Origin: Porphyra umbilicalis
Taxonomy: Eukaryota > Rhodophyta > Bangiophyceae > Bangiales > Bangiaceae
Assembly: GCA_002049455.2 (NCBI GenBank)
Contig: KV918767.1
Span: 51,718-115,717, forward strand
Length of the DNA stretch: 64,000 nucleotides
Direction: 5' to 3'
Below, piece after piece: positions 56,621-64,000 of the stretch. The stretch's first letter is position 1; each line of letters opens with the position of its first letter. The position numbers were made by a program, and so were the translations under genes. The notes below the pieces were generated by a model that searched no databases, had not been told where the DNA came from, and saw nothing but the letters and a program-made list of their open reading frames with translations.

Positions 56621-57667
56621 GAGAGTTTTGGCATGTAATCTGACGGTCGCTTTCGACTGTATCTCGACTGTATCTGGATGGTCGTGAGGCGCCGGATTTT
56701 TGCTTCCGACGTGGACTCCAGTGAGTTTTAGCAAGTAAAATTCCGGTAGTTCGACGGTGCTGTACACACCAGTGACACAGGTCGTGGCGCACCGCCGCCG
56801 GTGCGGTGATGCAACCAGATGTGTGGTCGTGCGGTTGCATCGTTGGTGAGTGAGCGCGTTGGGAGCATCGGTGTGCGTACAGCGTACTGTGGTGTGTATG
56901 GGAGGGGGGGACAGTAGAGAGAGCGGTGAACGCGGCGATGACCCGTAATGACAGACACCATCGCGGGAGATAAATTCAAAGGCGAGGGAGCACACGACCA
57001 GCTGGAAAGCAGGGGCCTACCGCGAAGGGGCCGTGGCCTGCCGCTCAGCAGGTGCGGCTACCGTACGCATGCGAACAAATTCACGCCCAATAAAGAGGAC
57101 GGGGAGGCTGTGCTGTGGCTCGCAGTCTGTCCGCAGAGACCAGCAAAACGCTGAGTGCGTAAAAAAAATATTGTATTGAAAGGGGGGGACGGCGGGCAGC
57201 GTTGGCTGGGGTTGGTATGCGGGTCGGCATCGCGGCCCTAACGACGTGAGTGGTGGTGGTAAAAACAGAAGATCGCAGGGATGAGGATGCGTGGCGGAGA
57301 TGGGTACGAGGGGACCAGGACACCACGCGGCAACGCAGCACGTGTTCTAGGCCGCAGAGTTCTCCGCTGAATTAGATCACCTGTAATGCTGTGAAGGAGG
57401 CTGCCAGGCGGTCCCCAATGTACAAAATCGGGTCGTACCAGTACGTGTTCCGGCCGTGCCACCCTTCAGCAGAGCTCCGTAGCCTCGACTCGTGGTCGAA
57501 ATGCACCGCCGATGTACAGTCCGCTCGATACGGGCCCGACGGTATATCCCGAGAATACCGTCGGGAACGGTCGAAAATTCCTCTATCTCGACGGTATCTC
57601 CGCAACGTGGCACAATGTACAGTCGAAAGACCGTCAAAGCGACCGTCGAGTTACATGCCAAAACTCT
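56621..57667. mobile_element. About 1.05-kb inverted-repeat element
   Basis: The left end AGAGTTTTGGCATGTAA at 56622 and the reverse complement of 57651-57667 match exactly over 17 bp. The match then continues with few differences through GACGGTCGCTTT, for about 32-35 bp in all. TA dinucleotides lie at 56619-56620 and 57667-57668, but exact borders are uncertain by two bases. An inner degenerate copy of the left end (GAGTTTTAGCAAGTAAAATT) starts near 56721. No transposase frame is recognised, so it is probably non-autonomous. Confidence 0.72.
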
Positions 57668-59562
57668 ATACTGATCATTTAAATTCCTACATCCGCAAGA
57701 AGCACGCAGAAACGAGCGCGGACGGCTGCCGCCTTTGCCAAGTGCAGCTGCTCTCCGCCACTGCCGCCCACCGTTGCTTCTTACGCGGGTCTTTTCGTGC
57801 TCCAACGGAAGGGGGGGAAGCATCCACAGGGTTGCTGCCAGCACTGCTGTGTCTCTCCCCCCCCCCCATAATGAAGTGGGGTCGTCGACAGACGGGTACA
57901 ACAGAATGTCGATGGTCGTTGCGGTGGCTGGTCAGTGTAGCACCTCCCTGTCGGGGTTGGTGCCGGGGCACCGCGCGGGGGGAGCCGGGGTCGGGCGGAC
58001 ACGATCCGCACCGACACACGGGCCTGGTGTCGCGTCGGGGCACGGTCATTGCGCCTACACTGGGGCTGGGGCCGTGCGGTGCGTGCAACCCGGCCTGACG
58101 GCGCGTAGCCGCGGCCGGCGGGCCCGCGCGGGGCGGCGGTTATGTCGGGCGACGAGCGCTCCCGCGTGGTCGCGCCACCGGCCGCCCCGTCAGGTGGGGG
58201 CTCCCGGTTCCGATTTCCCCTCGTATCTACTTACCGCATTGGGGGACTTGTCTTGCATTGTAGTTAGTTGTATTGGTTGGTCGGCGGCGCGGGCCAATTC
58301 CCATTAGGGGAATTGGGCCCACGCAACGGTTTCCGCCCTTTTAGGACGAAGGGCGACGACGGTGGGAGGCACCGTCGTCGCCGGCAAGTAAACCGTGCCT
58401 TGTGTCATCACCTCTGGCGGCCTGACTTCCCGGGTCCGATGGCCCTATAGCAGTGCACGTTCGAAGGGGGCACATGCGAGATGCTTCCCTCCCCCCTGTG
58501 ACTTGATCCACATTCTGTGGTGCTACACTCAGTTGGGGCGGTGGTGGCTGCAGCATGCATACAGGCGCCTCTCAGAGCGGCACAGATAGCCGTATATATC
58601 TTGAATAATGAGACGGTGCGCCTGGCAGGCCACAAAAAGAACCCAGCTCTCTATTCATGACTAAGGCAGTCGCTCCAAAACAATACGACATGTCGAGAGC
58701 AGACAAAGAGAGTCCCTACCACGGCGTCGATAGCAAGAGGGTTGATAAACCGCTTCACTCCCCCCAGCGATGTAAAGCAGACAGTATCCCTCCTTTTCTC
58801 TGGCAGCCCGAAAGAACCTGGGCGGGCACTGAAGGCCCTACAAGAAAAATAGCCGGGATATTCCGGGTATTTTGACCCAAACTCTCAGAAGACCTGGGAC
58901 CCCGGGTCAAACCGGCTTCCACGGAGCGATTTACACTGAATTTCGGGGCGCCGTGTGGAGCAGATCGCGGAAATCCCTGGCTGATCCGCGCACAGGTGAC
59001 CGTGTTGATCGGCAGCGGCAACCCACCCGATTCCTGGGAGCCCACCAGACCTTCGGGCCGCCTCTCGGCGGCACCCCACTCGATTCTGACAAGCCAGCCA
59101 GTGCGGTGTCCCCCCCTTCCACAGTCGTGTCTGGGAGGACTGTTCCTCCGTTCGGGAAGTGGCGTGTGGGAATCCTCTGAGGGGGGCAGCGGGGCGGCAC
59201 TGTGACACGGGTGGAAGGTTCGACACAGCAATGAATCGCGCGACTCTCAAGTGTAAGCTGGAGGATGACTCTGCGTTTTACGGGCGATCAAACGACGAAG
59301 CACTGGAAAGATCAGGAAAGCAATCGAGACTTCCAGTACCTTCGACACGCTGGAGGGTCCTACTGCAATTTGATTGGACAGTGGCTCCCCCAAACTGCTT
59401 TTAAAAGCACCTCCTATTGACTTCTCGATGGCAACTCATCTCAGTCATTCGCACAAGCCCGCAGCCGGGTGCACGCTTCGCCACCGCCACCGCGTTGTCT
59501 TCCTCTCCCCGCCCATCCCCCCCCCCCCCCCCCCCCCCCATCTTCTCTCCACCAGCAGCACC
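57668..59562. other. Spacer upstream of tnp2 transposase, no gene recognised
   Basis: A plus frame at 57735-58307 and frames around 58755-59250 lack motifs. The region contains the hairpin cluster at 58291-58396 and, just before the transposase start, a long C run at about 59518-59539. Confidence 0.4.
58291..58396. other. Cluster of strong hairpins
   Basis: Hairpin A: GGGCCAATTCCC with GGGAATTGGGCCC (58291-58320; one bulged base, small loop). Hairpin B: CGCCCTT with AAGGGCG (58334-58340 and 58349-58355). Hairpin C: a perfect 13-bp stem GGCGACGACGGTG with CACCGTCGTCGCC (58352-58364 and 58370-58382) around GGAGG. An outer ACGGTTT/AAACCGT pair (58326-58332 and 58390-58396) encloses B and C. B and C share bases 58352-58355, so they may compete. 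Function unknown. Confidence 0.7.
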
Positions 59563-62498
59563 ATGGCGACACCAGGCCGTGCAGGGGTGTTCTTCTGCGA
59601 CTGCTACGCCTGCACCGATGGCGGACGTAGAGACCCTCCGCAAGTGTCCAGGTCGACGTTCTACCTGCACAAGCAGCCAGAGAAGCGTCGCCACATCGAA
59701 TATGGTGGGGGTGGCGGCGGGCCAGCAAATGATCACCCCCAGCACGGGGGTGGGGGGCCCTCGGGGGGGCAAGCCCGACCGGCTTCGGCCAGTCGGGAAA
59801 GCGCTGGCGCCGGGGCTTCAGGGCGTGCCCGCGACGGCTGCCGATGCGACGCGGAAGAGACGCCCGAGTCAAGCGTCTCATCTAGCGATTCTGACGAAGG
59901 CGACGAGGCAGATATTGCGAATAATGTTCCACCACCCGAGTTTCTCGTCGAGCCCGAGGCACAAGATGAAATTGCGTCACCCTTTTCACCAATCTACCAG
60001 CCAGCTGTGTCCACAAATGAACTTCACCTCCCTGTTCGCGAGTTTAAGGATCACAGAGCTGATTTGGCGTTGTATCTTTTGCCCTGCAACACAATTTAAC
60101 GCAAGCGGCCGTCGCAGAGCTACTTAGGCTGAGTACCTCCGCCTCCAAGTACCGTACACCCTATCTTCTGGAGCAATTCATCAAGGCCAGCGTAAACTTG
60201 GAGAATCGCAAGGTCGACTGCTGTCGGAACGGGTGTTTGGCGTACACGCACGAGCGCGCGCTACAAACGGAGTGCAATGCCTGCGGCGCGCCGCGCCATG
60301 AAACCGTCGGCAGACCAGCGAAACAGATTACCTACTTTTCGACCACATCCTGGCTAGCCCACCTGCTCGGCGATCCCATCATTGGAAAGTCCATGCTCGA
60401 AAATATGGCGGCCGCCCGCCAGGCCGCATACGAAGACCCGGACGGCGTCCATGACTACTTCCATGGAGACAAATGGCGCTTCCTCCGCGAGCGGAGCCTT
60501 CTCGACGGCGTCTTCGTGCCGTTAAACTTGGGCAGGGATGGCTTCAAGTTTTGGAGGCAAAACGGATTCGAAGGCTGGTCAATCGTCGCCACACCGCTTA
60601 GTGTGAGCCCCAACCAGCGGACGGGCAACAAGTACCAGCTGCTTCTCGCAGTAGCTCCTGGACCAAGGCAGCCAGTCGACCTCGAGTCCTTTCTACACCA
60701 GATCGCTGGCGAGTTAAACGAGCTTGCCAAGGGAATTCCCGAACTTTTGGTTGCTAACTCGGCAACGCCTCAGGTTTCGACGGCGGGGGTGCTCAACTTT
60801 ACGACGGACCAACCAGGTGGTGACAAGCTCTACAATGCTAAGGGCGTTAACAGCTACGCATACAACCGCCTTCGAGAATTCGAGGGCGTCTACTCGGCGT
60901 CAAGTAGCCACATTTACTACCCTCCCAAAGATCCCACACCGGGTCGGGCCAACAAGACGCTATTCTCTGTGCACAACTGCACCGCGCCCCGCCGGATGGC
61001 AGAAAGCATTGCGGCACAAGCGAAGTACGTCGAAGACGCACGCGCAGGCGGCAGTACTGTTGCGTACCAGACAAGTCTGGAACAAAATAGCGGTCTCAAA
61101 GGTTATTCCCTATTTTTCGCTCCCTGTCCCGACATGCGCACGGCCTATCCGTACCTCAAGGACTTGTGGGACATGGGTCTCACAGCGGCACCATACGACA
61201 CGATGCATCTCGTGCTGTTGAACGTCGTCCCACATCTGTCGAAGCTTTTTGCTGGCTTAAAGCTGGTGAATAAGGACAAGGACGAGGCCTACATCATGCC
61301 AAGGTTTTCCGTGGCATTGGTGGTCCGGGAGCTCCGTATCGCACGACGGACTGTGCTGCGGGCACAAGCAATGTTCTTAAGGAACATCGACACTCATCAC
61401 CAGTCGTTTAAGACAGTGGATTGGATGCACATCATTATGTGCGCGGGAGAAGTTCTACTCGCTGGCCGCATCCCCGGAGAATAATACAACATCTTCATGG
61501 CGCTTTGTCGGGCTTGCCGTCTCCTCTTTCGGCCAGGTGGCTTGTCAGAAGCCGAGATTCAGTCGATTGATGACGACATCAAGTACTTTGTCTCAAACTA
61601 CTACGCTAAGATCTTCCGTGGCTCAGTCGAGCGGCTACCGCTGTGTCTGTCCACTATTTCGACACTGCTGGACATCGTCCCCTTGCTTCGGGCATGCGGA
61701 CCGGCCTGGGTCTGTTGGCAGTTTCCTATGGAGCGCAAGATTGGGACGCAGGGTACGTTAATTCGATCGCACTCAAGACCTCATGCAAGCCTCGAGGAGA
61801 ATGTAACGCGGCAATGTAAGGCCGATTTGATCGCTTCCTTCGGTCAACACTTTCTACCGCAAGAGTGGGCCGCGGTAACTGGCAAGCCCCCGAAGGAGGC
61901 CGGGCCTACTCGTGAAGGTCTGAAACTTCTTCAGGATATCGGTCCCAGTTGCACTTTGCTCCCGCCCAGGAGCGCGGCCGCTTATCTCTGCGGCGCGGAG
62001 TTGGGCAGCATGCGGGCTGTGCTGGCGCAAGAAGCGGTCGACGAAGTCCCGCAAGAGATTCTGGCGATGAATTACTACTGCTTGGAGTTGGCTTCAGGGA
62101 AAACTGCAGGATCACAGCCCATGGGATCGGATTGTCACAAGCACCGGCGCAGGAACTACCTTCTGCGAATCAAGTCTACCGAGATAGTGCGCCGTCGAGG
62201 GGGCCCCCCGGAACAGCGGCCTGTCTCCACGTTTGCGGCGGCCCTGCATTACGCGGCCATTTTCATCGATGGGCGTCCGATGGCTTTTGCTTACGTGGAG
62301 CGTGTTAAGTAGGCAAAGGACTGCCCCGGCCGTTACGGATACGCTGCGACCAAGTTTGGCATTGAGTGCATCTCTGGTTTGGGAGGTACGCGATACCATG
62401 TGCCCGTCGGGGCTTTGGCCGAAGTGGCCGGCACGATGAAGAGGGAGGGGGTGCACTTCGTTTTGTTTAGTCGAGAGCCGTTCTCTGACACTCAGTAG
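59563..62498 (+). pseudogene. tnp2-family (CACTA/En-Spm-like) transposase with frameshift and two internal stops
   Basis: From ATG at 59563 the N-terminus has CDCYACTDGG and QVSRSTFYLHKQ, a Cys/His segment usual for tnp2 proteins, then acidic Ser-rich sequence. A one-base shift near 60076-60083 leads from DLALYL to FALQHNLTQAAVAELLRL. The tnp2 core follows: a zinc-like CRNGCLAY...CNACGAPR, YFHGDKWRFLRERSLL, LNLGRDGFKFW, WSIVATPLSVSPNQR, LLAVAPGPRQPVDLESFLHQI and YDTMHLVLLNVVPHL. After TAA at 61482-61484 the same frame gives the C-terminal DUF4218-like part (CRLLFRPGGLSEAEI, CGPAWVCWQFPMERKIG, HASLEENV). After TAG at 62310-62312 it continues AKDCPGRYGYAATKFG to VLFSREPFSDTQ and a TAG at 62496-62498. 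The enzyme would catalyse cut-and-paste of CACTA elements. CACTA-type ends were not found. This copy is inactive as read, but substitutions look few, so it is probably young. Confidence 0.85.
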
Positions 62499-63442
62499 GG
62501 CAGGGTGGCTTGTGTCGCCAAGTGACTTCTATTTTTGGAATAATAACTAGCAACTGGCTGCATACTCACTCATATCAAGGCAACCTGACAAGGTGGAAAG
62601 CCAGGTCCTTGCAGGCTGTGCTAGTTCACTTAGTGCCGCAAATGTCCTTGCCCGCCGTGAATTTTTACGTAAGGATCTCTTCATATGGACTTTCGACGGC
62701 CGCCAGCAGCCGCCGTCTATTCTGCTCTCTCCCAGCGTGAGGGAGCTTCTCCGCCCCAGAATCTGGGATTCGCGGTGGAGTGTGTGGGATATCTCCTCAC
62801 CCAGTTTGTAGGCGATCACAGGGGGGGGGCCCGTGACGAGGCCACGAGGGGGGGGGCGCACACAGGGCTTGAGCGAGGGGCAAGCGTCCACCACCACCGT
62901 TTGCGGGTGCTTCTGGAGGGGTTGAATGCCCACAGTCTATTCAGCGCGAGTGCGTCTGGAAGGCTCCTCACGACCTGCGATCGTCAGTGTGCGTGCAGCG
63001 CCCACGCCCTCACACTGCCCACCGTACTCATCGTCGTCGTGCCCCGGCACTCCCACCGCCGTCGTGCCGACGGCACGTGGCCCGCGACCGGGCATGTCCC
63101 CACTATCCCTGCCACCGCATTGGCACTCTGTATTCCTGTGCTCTTTTTGTGCTTGACCGACCACGTCCCCCTCGGGTCTTGTCCCCACCGCTGTCTCCGT
63201 GGCGTACGGACCGCTATGGCGCGGGTCAAACGTACACGCGCTGACGTTGACGGAGTTACGTTCTTTGCAGTTTCTATTTTCCTATCTCTTTCCGGCAAAC
63301 CTTGCGTGTCCACAACATGTCTCACATGTGAGCCGGGTGGTGTGGGTGTGCGGGTTCTCTCTCTCTTTGTCGCACCGCCGACCTTCCCTCGTATGGAAGG
63401 ATTCTCAAGCGCATATCGTCACTGACATCCCCACGTGTTATT
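62499..63442. other. 3' flank of the tnp2 gene; one small possible ORF
   Basis: A plus frame at 62593-62811 (72 codons) reads KDLFIWTFDGRQQPPSILL and SVRELLRPRIWDSRWSVWD, mixed enough to be an exon, but an open minus frame overlaps it and no family is recognised. The rest shows nothing definite. Confidence 0.3.
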
Positions 63443-64000
63443 ATGGTTCGAGCTGCTATCCCCTCTTTCTGCATTCCCTTTCGTTCGATTGGTTTCTTTA
63501 CGTTCTGTAACTGTGTCCCAGAAAATTTGGCGGCGGCCGTGGCGGCAGCCGCGTGCCTATCGGCGGCGACATCCCCCCCGGCCCCCACCGCCCCGCGTCG
63601 TCTACGGCTCAGATCCGGACCGGACCGCCGTGGGAATCCGCCGGCGCCTTTCACTCGTTCAACAATCGGCCCCTCCCCCACGGGCATGTCGGCACGGGCG
63701 CCGCACCGATTGTCGGCGCGGCCGGTTCCGCCTCTTCCGCGCCGGCCGATTGAGGTGCGGTCGGCGTATCCGGCCACGCAGGGGGCTACTTCCCAGTCCC
63801 CTGGCGGAGGCGGTGTGGGCAGGTTGGCGGCCGCTTCCGGCTCTTTGCAAGCTTCACCCGAGGCCCCGATGCCGGCTCGCTCCCGACCTAAAAAATCGGA
63901 GCGCATCCGGGGGCGCACAAGCGGACGGGGGGGGTTTGAGTTTGACAAGGACAAGCACGCGGGGCGCCGCTCCGTGCAATGCCGACCGGCAAATCGTGAA
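63443..64000 (+). CDS. Partial ORF running off the right edge, unknown
   Basis: ATG at 63443 opens 186 codons without a stop to the window end. The start MVRAAIPSFCIPFRSIGFFTF is hydrophobic enough to be a signal or transit-type peptide, or alternatively 5' leader. The middle is Pro/Ala/Arg-rich and probably disordered. The last 40 residues become charged and mixed (PKKSERIRGRTSGRGGFEFDKDKHAGRRS). A basic, Pro-rich N-terminus could fit a Gag-like or nucleic-acid-binding protein, but nothing proves it. Confidence 0.35.
   Translation, partial: MVRAAIPSFCIPFRSIGFFTFCNCVPENLAAAVAAAACLSAATSPPAPTAPRRLRLRSGPDRRGNPPAPFTRSTIGPSPTGMSARAPHRLSARPVPPLPRRPIEVRSAYPATQGATSQSPGGGGVGRLAAASGSLQASPEAPMPARSRPKKSERIRGRTSGRGGFEFDKDKHAGRRSVQCRPANRE

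Noticed and set aside
52275-58396. Helitron spanning the PIF1-like relic and the hairpin block
   Set aside because: No HUH Rep domain, no 5' TC or 3' CTRR terminus could be tied to these features.
63322-63954. 210-codon minus-strand frame at the right end
   Set aside because: It is the antisense of the plus-strand frame that stays open to the edge and shows no motif; choice of strand remains uncertain.
1-64000. tRNA, rRNA or LTR-retrotransposon features
   Set aside because: No T-loop-like GTTCGANNC with matching acceptor stem, no rRNA-like core and no long direct terminal repeats with a reverse-transcriptase motif were noticed; a computed scan would be needed to exclude them.

Overview
This looks like nuclear DNA of a GC-rich eukaryote. 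Coding pieces are split by short GT-AG introns (about 128-218 bp where phases can be checked). Two or three host genes are typically eukaryotic: a longin R-SNARE, a Cdc6/Orc1-type AAA+ ATPase and a plant/algal-type agmatine deiminase. Most of the window is G/C homopolymers, GGC-triplet sequence, minisatellites and remains of many eukaryotic DNA-transposon families. A bangiophyte red alga (Porphyra/Pyropia-like) is my best guess; another GC-rich alga is possible. No ribosomal or organellar gene was seen.

Layout. 0.6-2.7 kb: a tyrosine-recombinase (Crypton/DIRS-like) gene in three exons, its last exon split by a 441-bp TA-flanked MITE. 4.0-9.4 kb: low-complexity DNA with a 246-bp tandem repeat and a duplicated 'DGWG' coding-like segment. 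9.45-10.7 kb (minus): a phytanoyl-CoA-dioxygenase-like 2OG-Fe(II) oxygenase with one in-frame TAG. 11.5-12.7 kb: a 66-bp minisatellite. 14.3-19.1 kb: a small unknown ORF, a minus-strand protein with a possible DNA-binding C-terminus, and a divergent, apparently intact three-exon RecQ-family helicase. 19.1-22.3 kb: triplet-rich low-complexity DNA. 22.8-24.7 kb: a 967-bp TA-flanked inverted-repeat element, an extra copy of its right end, and a BED-finger-like ORF. 26.2-28.8 kb (minus): a Cdc6-like gene shifted repeatedly at homopolymers. 30.5-31.2 kb: an intact VAMP7-type R-SNARE. 32.3-33.8 kb (minus): agmatine deiminase, with a 966-bp hAT element (8-bp target duplication) directly upstream. 37.5-39.6 kb: related GCCGGCGGC minisatellites running into a PIF/Harbinger pair (Myb/NAM-like accessory protein plus DDE transposase). 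46.8-51.5 kb (minus): a heavily decayed transposase, tentatively KDZ/Zisupton-like. 52.3-53.5 kb: a PIF1-like helicase relic. 53.4-54.8 kb (minus): an unknown spliced gene. 56.6-57.7 kb: another inverted-repeat element. 58.3 kb: clustered hairpins. 59.6-62.5 kb: a tnp2 (CACTA/En-Spm-type) transposase with a frameshift and two internal stops. 63.4 kb to the edge: an open partial ORF.

The three or four host-type genes (R-SNARE, Cdc6, agmatine deiminase, perhaps the oxygenase) have no visible functional link; this is a gene-poor transposon graveyard around a few housekeeping genes. Most single in-frame stops that interrupt otherwise coherent coding frames are TAG (nine of fourteen counted), which deserves a check although ordinary decay may explain it.
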